A DNA stretch of 64,000 nt from Hormiphora californensis (GCA_020137815.1 CM035354.1:5842015-5906014), one strand, 5' to 3'; shown: positions 1 to 11,700, counted from the first letter of the stretch. Notes: a model not told the origin generated them from the letters alone. A program made the numbers and translations.

Positions 1-844
1 ACCCAGATCGTAACACTTAACAGTGCCCTGCCCAGGCCGAGCTTGGGTTATCGCATTTTAGTCAGAATATTGCATGTGCTAATTACAGTCCCATTGTGGA
101 CGTACCCTCGTTAGAGAGGCCCTAAATCGTATGTCAAAGCCGGGATTAACCCCTGAAATCGAAAAATACAAGCCAGAATTGGCAATTCATCCCGTTATTT
201 TGGTCTAAAGGAAAGACGGAAATGGAGGTCAAGAAAATATTTGCTTTTTGGCAAGATTACATGAGTTATGTCCGATGTCCCCTAATATTCAGTCATCGCC
301 TGAACTCACTCTAAACTGAATGTTGATGCTAATATAGTCCTTTTTTATAAAGTTCGTGCACGGATTTGTTTTGCGAGCTTATCACTTTAGCTATCCTTCA
401 AAATCAGCCGAAATCAACAAATTTTGCACATTATCAATGATTAAAATCGGTTAGATTACAAGGGCAGCAATAAAGTGAATAAAGAACGAGCAGAAAATTT
501 GAAGAATGTATGATTAATGGTATAATATATTGTTTGTTTGTTTGTTTGTTTGTTTGTTTGTGATTGCTGCGTCTGGAGGATGACCTGCCCGAAAGTAGTA
601 GAGGCCGCACCGAACACGCTTATTAGGCGCCCCAGTACGTCCTCCACTCCGCCGTAGCAAGGACACCCATCAATCATTTTATGCAGAGCATGTTACTTCA
701 GACGCTCCAGGAAGACCGTGGTCAACCACTGGCGACACCGAGCGGCGAGAGCCGCACGGCGTCGACAGGGGTATCACACTACTCCTGGCATATAATGATA
801 TATTAAATTAGCATGATTAATTCACTCGCCAAACGTTGAAAAGT
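1..844. other. Intergenic DNA, no gene recognised
   Basis: No open frame here resembles a known protein. A 73-codon minus-strand frame (456-677) runs through a TTTG microsatellite and is probably chance, although its GC-rich part (about 570-780) differs in composition from the AT-rich flanks and could be an old insertion. Confidence 0.5.
531..561. repeat. (TTTG)n microsatellite
   Basis: About 7.5 perfect copies of the tetranucleotide TTTG are directly visible. Confidence 0.95.
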
Positions 845-1987
845 TTATCTGTTTCTTATTGTAAAATGATATGAAAACATGAGAACTGTGGGGAGGCAGA
901 ATAACAGGAATGCTGCACTCATTGCGTAGAGAGTGTAAAGCACTTTCCCACTGATCTCCACCATCCCTTCCTCTACTTCCCTCTCCTCGCTGCACTTAGT
1001 AAGGCCGATAAAGGTGCGGTTAGAACAGGTTACCGTGGTCTCCGTGCCCTCTTTAGAACATACCTGGGTTGCCATGACACCATGTGGAACCTGGGTGAGG
1101 TCAGATGACCCAGTACGAATTTCACCATACTTCCCACCGAGGCTTGTAGAATCACATGGCATGACATAGCTCGGGACAAAAAATCCGATCAACGATTTTT
1201 TCCCAAACATATCACTTGCACTGGTGACATTTTTTACACTGGCGTAAAGCAGGGTGTTACCAGGTGGATTGGGTAAAAAGGCCAAATCAATTCCATATTC
1301 CAGACTTTCTTTCCACTTAACTATAAATTGCTGTGCAGGGTCGTTAGTGGCATTTGCCGAACAGTTGGCTATGAAAACACCACTCTCTGAAATGTCTGAA
1401 ATATTACTTCCATGCGCTAGGCAAAGATCTGTGTACTTCACTCTCAGGCGCACGAAAATGGAGCCAGAGTTTAGAAATACCGGTCCGGTGCCTAATTGCT
1501 CGATCTCCCAAGCAGGGACGTCTGGTTCAGAACACTTGGCCCAAGTCAACCCAACCGCACCAATTCTCGCTAGACATACCTTAAAAAGTCCTTTTGTCAT
1601 GAACCGCTGAAAGACAAAATCCTTGTTTGTATCAGAAACCATCTCGACAACTTGTGGTATGTTGAGAGCGCTGTAGTAGTTGTTGGTCTGAAGACAACCT
1701 CTATTCGCTGTCAGTTCGAAATTGGACTGCTGGATAGCGACAAGGACCAGGTCAAACAAAGAGCACGCCTGGGTTACGAGGTGAAATGAGACAGTGGTGC
1801 ACTTCAGACCGTACTGGAGACAGAGGTCGGCACATGATACAGGGGTGTTCGCCGTAGCCACGTGAAATGGTGTATCTTGGAAACCTGCCAGGGCTGACAT
1901 TTGGAAACACCCCATCAAGGGTGGGCTGGACCACGGATCTGGGGTTGCAGAACCAACAAGGAGGGCCACAGTTAGGGCGAGATACAT
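845..1987 (-). CDS. Secreted/type I membrane protein, intronless, with PAN-like N-terminal region
   Basis: This is a 380-residue frame with no introns. Residues 1-16 are hydrophobic and end near GSATPDP, a plausible signal peptide. Residues about 26-90 carry a Cys pattern (GCFQ, CADLCLQYGLKCTTVSF, ACSLFDL) like PAN/apple or WSC-type ectodomains. A second Cys-rich part at about 278-335 holds six cysteines. Residues about 345-372 form one long hydrophobic segment followed by a short basic tail (FTIRNR), so I infer a type I single-pass protein. NIS, NCS, NAT, NVT and NRT sites suggest N-glycosylation. I cannot assign a family with certainty. The ATG follows an AT-rich stretch and precedes the only signal-peptide-like sequence. 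Confidence 0.7.
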   Translation of the reverse strand: MYLALTVALLVGSATPDPWSSPPLMGCFQMSALAGFQDTPFHVATANTPVSCADLCLQYGLKCTTVSFHLVTQACSLFDLVLVAIQQSNFELTANRGCLQTNNYYSALNIPQVVEMVSDTNKDFVFQRFMTKGLFKVCLARIGAVGLTWAKCSEPDVPAWEIEQLGTGPVFLNSGSIFVRLRVKYTDLCLAHGSNISDISESGVFIANCSANATNDPAQQFIVKWKESLEYGIDLAFLPNPPGNTLLYASVKNVTSASDMFGKKSLIGFFVPSYVMPCDSTSLGGKYGEIRTGSSDLTQVPHGVMATQVCSKEGTETTVTCSNRTFIGLTKCSEEREVEEGMVEISGKVLYTLYAMSAAFLLFCLPTVLMFSYHFTIRNR

Positions 1988-2171
1988 TCTAGCGGGATGG
2001 GACTTTTAGGGAAGCTTATCGTATAAAGAACCAACGGTAAATTGTATCAAGGAAATAGTTTTCAACCTGCTCTCAGTATCACTTCTAGAATAACCATTAA
2101 TATATAAGCAGCCTGCAAGCGTTATCAGAAGCATGAAGGATGGGCTCGACTAGAGTCCAGTATTACAGATA

Positions 2172-2328
2172 CAGTCGGACCCCGATTTAGTGGCATCATC
2201 GGGGGAAAAAATCCTGCCACTAAATCGGGGTGCCACTAAATCGGGGTCAAATAATGTTAATTTCCTATATATCGGGGGGAAAAATTTCTGCCACTAAATC
2301 GGGGTGCCACTAAATCGGGGTCCGACTG
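2172..2328. mobile_element. 157-bp MITE with TA target duplication (pogo/Tigger-like ends)
   Basis: The element begins CAGTCGGACCCCGATTTAG and ends with the inverse complement, flanked on both sides by TA. Inside, the unit CCACTAAATCGGGGT recurs several times in both orientations. CAG termini with a TA duplication are known for Tc1/mariner-pogo non-autonomous elements; the family assignment is inference. Confidence 0.8.
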
Positions 2329-2600
2329 TAGTAAATACATCTGCTCAAACAATACAACAGTCAACAACGAATAAAGAATTCTGGGTGATTTTGGAACACT
2401 TAACAGATTTTTCTATCACTACAAATATTCACCACCTTGATCAGGCCTGACGAGAAAGGTATAATTATCCGGCACCTTATAAAATAAACTATTTGACGCA
2501 ATAGAGCGAAGACAAAAAGAATTATTCATAACGTTCCCTTATTGGTGATAAAGGCCAGCGCAATCTCATTCGTACGCATTTTATTGGGAACTAGGTCCCT

Positions 2601-2603
<3 letters not shown>

Positions 2604-2670
<67 letters not shown>
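2604..2670. repeat. (CT)n microsatellite
   Basis: An uninterrupted CT run of about 67 bases. Open frames through it on both strands are artefacts of the dinucleotide repeat. Confidence 0.97.
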
Positions 2671-2672
<2 letters not shown>

Positions 2673-3191
2673 CGGCGCTGTTCTCTCGATTCTCGCAATG
2701 ACGGTCTCTTGCAATGAGAGGGTAAAGCGTGCTCATTGCGAGTCATACGTATATACATATGTATATCCACGCAGCTTAACAAAGTAAGGATTCTCACCGT
2801 ACCGTCGAAGCATTATGCAAGGATGACGTAAAAGGAGAAAAACAAAAAGCTAAAATCTTGAGTCCCTCTTGAGTCTTGAACTGAGTATGTTTCTAAAATT
2901 CTAAATTATTATTATTATTTTGAGGCAAACTTGCACAATAGCCAATATTGCCAAGCTAGAATGCCTTTCGCGAGCCTCACACGCGAAAGACCTTCGCCCT
3001 GCACGTCAATTAACTTACCATGTACAGCCGGACCACGTTATCCGTATTACTGGAATTCGCATTTATCGGTACGAATGGATAAATTTCCCCTGATATAGAG
3101 AACTTACAAATCTTCACCCCCAACTTTTTATCATGTTATCATCTAATTCTGTAGGGTAGTGTAGGATGCGGGCATCATCAGCAGTTAAGAA

Positions 3192-5848
3192 ATGAATCGT
3201 CGCCACGACCTGCTGTCAGGATTATTTGGTGGTGCCGCTGGCTTCCTCTCATCCGCAGAGGCGCTCCTACACAACGCCTTCAACCCCCGCAGGTAACAAC
3301 ATGGGAGGGTGTATTGAGGTTGAGAAGGAACAATCAAGTTTGAGAAGGAACATTGACATAGATTTCTCTCACCTATACTACAGATTGAACAAATATTGAT
3401 TTTTCAGTGATGATATAACACTGCGATTGGAGGTGTCTCTCACCGATATCTACCTCTGTAAGAAAGTATCAGTGGCCCTGGACCGTCGGAAAGCGTGTCA
3501 TGACTGTCATGGCGCTGGAAAGATTGTTATTCAGTGTAGGGGTTGCCAGGGTAACGGAATTCGACTGTCAACCATCCAGACTTACCCAGGAGTCTTCCAC
3601 CAGGTACTCGTAAAATATTATAAGTACTTATCTCCTTACAATGGGGCAGATATGTGTGCTATTGTTAGAAGATGCAAGAATCGATGGTTGACTCTATTAT
3701 ACCTTAAATATCGATTTGCTATTGTCTCCTTTATCTCCAGCCCCACCCATCTTCATCCCCCCACCCATCTATTCGAACTGCATTTCCCCCCGCCAGGTGC
3801 CCCACGAATGCATGCACTGTTCGGGATCAGGTCACGCGGGGAATGGTGCTTGTTCAACCTGTGGTGGGCGGGGTATTGCTATCGCACAGAAGAAACTCGA
3901 TCTGAGGATACCACACAACTGCAGAGACGGACAGGACCTTGGTTTTGAGGGTCTAGGTAGGTCATGTGTCGTGTGGGTTGCGTAGTACATACATTTCCCA
4001 ACATTTTGAATCCTTCAAAAGTTCGATACTAAAACACATATAATAGCATCAGCTCAAGTTCTAATAGGCCACCTTATTATTATTCCCTCACCCTTTGTTA
4101 AATATCTGATATTCTCTCCCCTGATCTCTAACCCCCCTCTGACAGGTCACCACCATCCTGGAGAGGAAGCAGGGGATGCAGTCAATATATTCCGGGTAGC
4201 AGAACACCCCCAGTTTTCCCGGAGAGGTTCCCATCTCTATACAGAGAGGGAGATCACACTAAGTGAGGCTATAACCGGCCTTCAGATGCCCACTGGAAAC
4301 ACTGGACGGCAGACAACTTTGGGTAGGTGGACCATCTGAGTAGGTATACACACATCGGGATATGGAAATCTGCAGATCTCAGCAATACCTTGACAATCGT
4401 GGAGCACAAGATCAGACAGTAATTTAAACTGGTCTCATTTGGAAGCTCGTCACTTCTCTGATTTTAACCTCTTATATTGCCAGGTTCGGAGTAGTGGTAC
4501 GATATCACCAGGTTGTATACGTTGTATAGACGGTGAGGGGATGCCTGTACCTACAATGCACCAACGACACATCGGATACGGGAATTTGTACATTAAATTC
4601 TCGGTGGTGTTCCCTGATACACTAGATAGGGAGACGTGTGAAAGGTTAAAGGAACTAATGCCAGCAACATCCCCGCCTTTAGATATAGACAGGTAAAATA
4701 TTATTGTTGTTTGACCAGGTTCCGAACAAGGTTAAGTGAGAGTGGACCGAATCAGAATTGGACAAGTTTGTTGTAGGTAGTAGAGATTAGATTTCTGTAG
4801 ATTTGCGTTTTTGCGCTCAAAATCGAAGCTTTTTTTTGCCCACCCATCACTGAGATTATTTTTGTTATGTTGGGAGACTCCTGTAATAAGGTATGTATAA
4901 AACGATAGAAACAATCGTGGGTTTTACTAACACATCGGATATAACAGTGTGAGGTGACAGTCCATGACGAAGCAGGGCAATGCAAGCCGCATAATAAAAA
5001 TTTAAAAGAAGGTTAGTAAAAACACAAGGATGTTCTATTCCTGTTTCATAAATATTGATCCAGCATGGAATTCTTTACCAAAATAACAGAAAATATATCA
5101 GGATGGGTGGGTCGATTTTGAGCGGCCAAAAACGCAAAAAAATGCTCGGAAGCCTTAATCTCTAATATCTACAACAAAACTTGCTAAGTTAGGACGTTTT
5201 TCGCCACTCCCCTCAACAACATGTAAAGGGAGGGTTAGAACATAACAACAACAAACTTGTCCAATTCTGATTCGGTCCACTCTCACTTTAAACTCGGAAA
5301 TATTTCGTTGAAATTTGGGCAGTCTTGGCGCAAGGAGAGAAAGAGAGGGAGATCGAGAGATCAAGATAGAATATAAATAGAGGACTAGGGGGGGGGGGTT
5401 TAGTTAACGAAAGAAAAAGAGAGAACTTAGCCCTAGATGGTTAAATCGTTCTACTCTATCATGGCTTATACGATACTATTTTAACGAAGTCTGTCAAAAT
5501 TTATTTATTTCCTCGCATCATTGTACGAAAGTTCAAATATTTTTATATCCACTGAGAGCTGCACTGTGATCTTTTATTTTTTCATCATGGTCATCATACT
5601 GATATGATCTTATTGATTTCATCACAACGACCATCTTCTAACTTTCCATTGAAATCCAAACACAGCCGGGTCAATACATTTAAAAAACCTCCGAACTATT
5701 TCACCACCCACCCAATTTCAGATCAAGGGAAGACGTTGAGGAGGCTCGATTGAAGGACTACGATCCGACATCCCAACCCTCATATGGCCAGGATGAGAGT
5801 GAAGACGAATATGATGGTCCCCCAGGGGTCCAGTGCGTGCAACAGTAA
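3192..5848 (+). CDS. DNAJA: Type I (DNAJA-like) Hsp40 co-chaperone without a visible J domain
   Basis: Six exons can be read: 3192-3292, 3408-3603, 3797-3956, 4146-4322, 4484-4692 and 5722-5848, giving about 320 residues. They encode a DLLSGLFGG linker, substrate-binding domain I, a zinc-finger region with all four CxxCxGxG repeats (CHDCHGAG, CRGCQGNG, CMHCSGSG, CSTCGGRG), domain II with the EGMP motif, and a C-terminus GPPGVQCVQQ. The tail resembles DNAJA1/4 and ends in a CaaX box (CVQQ) suited to farnesylation, so membrane association is likely. Family members begin with a ~70-residue J domain carrying HPD; none is readable between 2000 and 3192. An in-frame TAA lies two codons before the ATG at 3192, so this ATG is the start unless an upstream exon joins at the AG just before it. 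The phase between exons 4 and 5 is off by one base (assembly error, lesion or unusual splice). Confidence 0.8.
4735..5287. mobile_element. Inverted-repeat element in the last DNAJA-like intron
   Basis: About 43 bases starting AGTGAGAGTGGACCGAATC at the left end return as the exact inverse complement at the right end. TTA or TTAA flanks both ends. The interior has no coding capacity that I recognise. It explains why this intron is about 1 kb when the gene's other introns are 115-190 bp. Confidence 0.75.
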
Positions 5849-6349
5849 CAAACAAAGAAGGGGGCGATTTCAATATAGTCCATGCAATAAGAAAAGGGAC
5901 ACAGAGAAAGATAAGAAATCAAAAGGAATAATGAGCCACTACCACTGAGTTGTATTTGTTGTAAAAGGAGAGAGTTGTAAAAGATAAAAGTGTATTATAC
6001 TTCTCTGGTTTATTGATACATTACCAAACATCCTAAACAATATATGTGCTATGATTACAAGCAGCAATCACTATACTACCTAACCAGCAATCACTATACT
6101 AACCTAACCGTTTACCACATTATACACACAATAAGCACCTTACACCATCATTGTTGGTGAACCACCTTGGTCGTGGAGCAGTAAAATGAAGATATAACTA
6201 TTCAAATGGGGGCCTGGGGTGTTAGAAGCAATGAAATCAAATGAGGTGCAATTGTTTTCTCTGACGTTGGGAAGCGAGATTCGAATTACATTGTAGTGCA
6301 CTCATTGTTTGACTTTCCTTCTACAGAACCTTCCTTTTTTAAGTGCTGC

Positions 6350-6690
6350 ATACAACACCTAGCTACTAATTCTGCCCCACTATAGTGGTACATAAACTCT
6401 AGTGGTACAACACCTAGCTACTAATTTCTGCCCCACTATAGTGGTACATAAACTCTAGTGGTACAACACCTAGCTACTAATTCTGCCCCACTCTAGTGGT
6501 ACATACACTCTAGTGGTACAACAATTAGCTACTAATTCTGCCCCACTCTAGTGTACAACACCTAGCTACTAATTCTGCCCCACTCTAGTGGTACAACACC
6601 TAGCTACTAATTCTGCCCCAACTCTAGTGGTACATACACCTCTAGTGGTACAACACCTAGCTACTAATTCTGCCCCACTTTATAGTGACA
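6350..6690. repeat. Minisatellite of ~35-55 bp units
   Basis: About seven imperfect copies of a unit containing ACACCTAGCTACTAATTCTG and CCCCACTCTAGTGGTAC. Copies vary in whether the TACATAAACTCTAGTGG half is present. The array ends directly at the PPCDC relic. Confidence 0.9.
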
Positions 6691-6692
6691 CC

Positions 6693-7250
6693 ATGGAAAG
6701 GAAAACGTCTGTTCTAGGGCGGCTGTACGGGCGTGTGGACGTCCCTAAAGATACTCTCCTTGTATCCTCTTAAAACCTTTGAATAAGGGTGTGGTTCTGT
6801 GTTGTGATGTTGAAGTGAGAGTTGTAGCAACAACAAGGGCCCTCCACTTCTTTACTCCCTCCTCACTCCCCTCCAACACCACCCTCTACACAGACGAAGA
6901 AGAGTGGTCCTCCTGGAAGGAACGGGGTGACCCTGTCCTACACATAGAACTCAGAAAGTGGGCTGATATCATGGTACTAGCACCATTAGATGCCAATACG
7001 CTAGGCAAGCTGGCTAACGGTCTCTGTGACAACCTGTTGACATGTATTACAGGGCATGGACCCATATAAACCGTCCAATCTGCAGCTATGAATAGGCAAT
7101 GGGGGCACCCTCTGACTAGCCGTCATTTGGAGGTGTGTGAAGGTGTGCTGGGATACCACCAGGAGGGACCAATAGCTAAAACATTGGTCTGTGGGGATAC
7201 AGGGCTAGGTGCAATGTCGGATGGAGCAGAGATGCTATTGTGAGAAGAGT
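6693..7250 (+). pseudogene. PPCDC: Processed-type pseudogene of phosphopantothenoylcysteine decarboxylase
   Basis: PPCDC is a flavoprotein that decarboxylates 4'-phosphopantothenoylcysteine in coenzyme A synthesis. The relic covers most of the protein without introns: MERKTSVL, LLVSS, VVATTRALHFF, DPVLHIELRKWAD, LAPLDANTLGKLANG, CDNLLTC, AAMNRQWGHPL and LVCGDTGLGAMSDGAEM, all in order and close to animal PPCDC. The pieces lie in different frames: stops and shifts follow LLVSS (about 6770) and the CDNLLTC segment (about 7050-7085), where the catalytic PAMNT-type segment is damaged (reads SAAMNR). Absence of introns plus multiple lesions fits a decayed retrocopy. Uncorrected indels in the assembly are the alternative. 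Confidence 0.75.
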
Positions 7251-8544
7251 GGTGGAGTTGTTGGAAAGTACGGGTTGTTTGCGGATCACGGCCACAGGCG
7301 GATCACGGCCACAGGCGACCACTAGTTGTGGAGATGGGAAGGTTCTTGCTACTCCCATAGCTGCAGACCCCTGAACTACATCGAAACCATGATTTTAAGG
7401 TGGGGATTCTTTTTAATGCTTGACAGAGATGATTGAGAGAGATAGCAGCTGGCCTGTATTTACTCAAATGCGAAATTTTAGTGATTATTTCTAAAATTAG
7501 CAGCTTCTGTAATCAAAATTTCATTTATGAATTATCGTCTTATTGTTTCTATTTTCTATTGTAGGAATGTCCAAGGCAAGGGAGTCGATATCGAGGAAGC
7601 CATGGTATCGACCCACACACACTTGGAGACCCAGTTGATGTGAGAGCGGTGGGGAAGAAGTCCTGTGTATGACTTACTGTAACGCGCGAACTGGTAAGTA
7701 GAGATTTTGTGCGCGGCACGAAACGTCCCAGCTGAGGGGGGATTCCATATCGAGTTCTGTTTTCTGTCTGGCATTGATCTGCCGAGCCCTCACAGAGCGA
7801 AAGATCTGCCAGAGCATTGGTCTGACCCTAATCTCATTTCTTTCAAGAGAACAGCGGTCAGAGCATTGGTCTGACAGCGATGGACACTGGACAGTGGACA
7901 GGCCCAGAATGGGATTGCAGCGTATTCCAGTTTGATAGAATAAGATGTAGAAAACCACATTACCAACCAAGCCTAGATCCCTAACTGATCCCTTTATCAT
8001 TTTAGTAGCTGTAGTACCTACCTCCGTTTTAGATCTGTACTAGAAACTAAACATTTGTTTTTAATCGATCCTAGATCAGGTGTGTTGGAATAAATGATTA
8101 CAGAATAAGACTGTGTGTCTATATTTGCATTTCCTTCCTATGCTGTTCACGCCACACGCACACACACACAGAGGGAGACTCAGATAGACGATAGATGATG
8201 GGTGTGGTGTGGTGGTAAATATCAACATCTCTCTGTATGAATATGACGTGTACGTACACAAACTCACGTACTTTTTTATATTGCCAGGGTGTCCTAAAAC
8301 TGCTGTATAATTCATACTGCAATTAATTGCAATTGTAGAACACCCTGACATATTATGAACAGTATGAACGAAACAAAAACAGACCGGTATGAAAAATATT
8401 TCAAAATCCAGACCTAAATAGGTCATGCATACTTTTAGTCTGTAGCAAATCATGCACAAACACTAAACACACTCAGTCACCGTCCCCTACTTAGAAAATT
8501 AGAGCAGGTCCAGATAAACCTCTCTGCAGAGCTTTCACTCCCTG
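7251..8544. other. Intergenic DNA, no gene recognised
   Basis: Minus-strand frames here (for example 7674-8000 and 8076-8459) lack any motif I know. A 16-base phrase AGAGCATTGGTCTGAC occurs twice near 7810 and 7860. A (CA)n-type stretch lies near 8155-8170. Confidence 0.5.
8284..8351. mobile_element. Small (~68 bp) inverted-repeat element
   Basis: The ends read TGCCAGGGTGT and ACACCCTGACA with an AT-rich centre that is itself partly palindromic (GCAATTAATTGC). It looks like a very short MITE or a hairpin remnant. Confidence 0.45.
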
Positions 8545-8660
8545 CAGGGATCACGTGATGATGAAGGAGGGCTCTGATTGGCTCCCAGCCGGCCCTGGCC
8601 GTCCTCTGATTGGTCAACAGCCGTCCCTGGCCACTCTTGTTAACCTGTCACATGTGAGCA
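8545..8660 (+). promoter_or_regulatory. Candidate promoter of the VWD gene with duplicated CCAAT-type block
   Basis: Two ~30-bp direct repeats (from 8572 and 8604) each contain TCTGATTGG (an inverted CCAAT box) followed by a GCC-rich part ending CCCTGGCC. An E-box-like TCACGTGATG lies just upstream and CACATGTGA just downstream. The block ends about 60-170 bp before the signal-peptide exon, so promoter function is inferred from position and motifs. Confidence 0.4.
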
Positions 8661-8717
8661 TGGATTGCTGATGTGTGAAACCTCAAATTCTCCGCTGTTT
8701 TAATATATCTGTTTGAC

Positions 8718-11700
8718 ATGTTACGTTGCGTGCAGCTAGCGGGTCTGATCCTTGTCCTATTTACCCTTTGCCGTAAGTAGATCTAGTGGTTTATTTTTAA
8801 TACAGCAAACTACCAATATGTTTCCAGTGGGCGGCCAATATGGCGGAGCACCAAAAATATGCTCTGAACACATCATTAACAACTAAATGAACCACGAACA
8901 ACTAAATGAACCACGAAGTTCACATTCAATATCTTCCTTCCTCTCAGATGGGCAGAGGGAGAATTGTGTCGAGTGGACGTCCTCACTTCCGTGGTGTCCA
9001 GACCAATATCAGGAGACACGGTGCCGTGGATGACGGACTTCCTAGGGCCATCAAGGAACAGTGTAATGCTGTCAGGGAAACATTTCCACCAAACAGTAAA
9101 GTCCACGAGGTCTTTACTGCCTGTGTACAGTGTACACTGTACAGGTACTGATGCCTAATGGGGCTGGATATTATCCAGTGGATGATTACAGAATTCGAAA
9201 TCTGGTGATATGTCCTTTCCTGTTATATGTAGGAAGATACAGAGTTAGGTCCTCATGCTTACAGTATTCCTCTTAGTGATTGGGGGAAACTTCCCAGGAT
9301 ATATTTTGAAAAGTCACCCGGACCAGAAACGATATCGCCGCCGCCTGGAGGAAACTGAATTTGAGACTCCTTCCAGTTTCAAAGCAGGTTAGAACGGGGT
9401 GTGAGAATGAAAGAGAGAGAGAGAGAAAATAAAGAGATGTTTGTCTAGTATTAGTTAAATCAAAGACACGTGCTTATATTATAGACCCATCGCTAACGTC
9501 TAACCCACCCATTTCAGGCAAGGTGGTGCAAACAGTGGTGGAGGAGAAACGTGTACTATCAACACGTACGATCGGGGTACAGCCTGTATTACCGGGCTAC
9601 GGTTCCATGTACACTACGTCATGCGTGGCCAGGTCCATAGAGAAGATGGTAGTGTATGGGATATACGATTCTCTACAGGGTGGGAGCTACGCAAATAAGC
9701 TGAAAAATGTCGCCCTTTTTGTTGGAAAAACTTCGTAAGTCTTAATAATGATAATGGAATTAGTAGTTTAGGGTCTGTCTTTGAAATACAAGCAACAAAT
9801 AAATAAAGGAACTCAGTCTTTCAGTGTGATACGCTAGACACTCCTTGAGTTACTGGACCAACCACAAACCACTCCTAGGTTGGTGCTGGGAGAGAGTTTT
9901 GACATCAACTACCAGGGTCTGGGGTACGGTGCCCCTGCCATAGTAGACGACAAGTTGCTGGTCTGGAGAGACGATCACTTTATCTATGCCGAGGAGAAGA
10001 ATGGACAGGTAATACCAATTGGTTTGAATCTCAGTGCGCTCAATGCTCATATCGATTATCGGCACCAGCAGACAGCGCTTACACGTCCAGTGTCACTTTT
10101 ACAACACCAGTCACCACTACTTATTTAACTCACACTAACTACCTAGAAATGAATGAAAGCGTTTTATTCAACCCCCCCCCACCACACTGTGAGACACTGA
10201 GACCAATGCTCTGACAGACACCCCCCAACTGCAGGTTCGGATAAGGTGGGATCCTGCTGGTCAACTGCAGATCTCTATCGGAGATAGTTATGGAAACCAG
10301 ACAATGGGTCTCTGTGGGCTGTACAATAACGATCCTAGTGTGGGAGAGGAACACAACTCTATTGAACATGCTCATGGAAACGCTGAAATGAGTGTGAGTG
10401 ATCGAATGTTATTTGGACATTGAAAACTACCGGTGCCGTGCTGGGCAGAGTGATAGAGAACGGGTTGGGCAGAGAGATAGAGAACGGGGTTACATCGTGC
10501 CCAAACCGACTCTTATTAGTTAGCAGCACCAAATCTGAAAATCTACATTCCTAGTTGTGGATTAATGTTCAATTCTCTCAGAGTGCGAAGTTTTCCACGG
10601 AGTGGGCCCTATCTGGGTGCTACCACGAGCCCAAAATGAAGTTGGAGGAGCGGTTCAGGAATTGTGATAAGATGACATTCAACCGTCTCTGCTCTGTCAC
10701 CCACGCAGCCCCTGACCTGGCGGACTGTCTGAGGGATGAGAGTTACGGACGCCGATACCAACAGGTTAGAATATAATACAGACTCTATCTGATCTCTAAC
10801 AAACATAACGTAACAGTACAAGACGATAGTAGTATAGGTGGTTACTTGTTAGATATCTGGCCTATAATAGATGAACTCATTTGTATTATTATCTGGCCGG
10901 GAAACTCATTTTTGAAAACAACCCACAGGAGTGCTTGAAAAACCTGTGCATCTGTGATGATCTGGATTCCTGTATGTACAGCGAGACTCTGAGGATCGCC
11001 AATGATTGTTATGATAGACTGGGACTGAAGATAAAGAATGGTAATGGGTGTTTAATATTTTCCTTCCCAATCTGGACAAAGATGATATCTTTATACTAGT
11101 AATACCTCTATGTATACCTCTATTATACCCCTGTGGGACCCCTCTATATGTATCTTTACATCTTTATACCTCTCTCTACTCTCTATCCCTCAGATGACCT
11201 AAGGACGTACCTGGATACGGATTACATCCAGAGATACCTACCAATGACACGAGAGGTTCCAATGATTGGACCAGGATGAGGGGAGAGGAGGGGGATGAAG
11301 AGCGGGGCACCCGCTAGTTATGGAGCCTTTGTTCCCGGTAAGATAAAGGGAGAGAAAGAACGGGAGAGAGGGACGGGGGAGAAGAGGGGGAGGAGAGGAA
11401 CGAGCAGAGAGGAGAGCAGACCCAAACAGACACAGACACAGATAACGAAATGTTCCTATCTTCCTTTTTCCAGCTGCTGATTGTTATGTTTACGGACACA
11501 GCTACATGCAGACCTTCGATGAAGTCTCCTACAGAACAGGGGCGCACGGGTGTACCTATCCCCTGGCTGTCAAGGCTGGAGTCAAGGTAAAATATTATTT
11601 ATTAATTTAGTTGTTTTATTTCTGCGACGGATATTATCCTTTTTTGTTGAGTAACAAATAATTCTCGCCCTTTGAAAGTTCTTATTTTTAGGATTTCGCA

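Noticed and set aside
1254-1610. 118-codon + frame over the first gene
   Set aside because: It is a shadow of the longer minus-strand frame, which has a signal peptide, glycosylation sites and a transmembrane helix.
2526-2797. Arg-Glu and Ser-Leu repeat frames
   Set aside because: Reading of a CT/GA microsatellite on both strands; the same applies at 45105-45187 and 52885-53088.
6350-6690. CRISPR-like array
   Set aside because: Units are continuous and vary in length with no unique spacers; a eukaryotic minisatellite.
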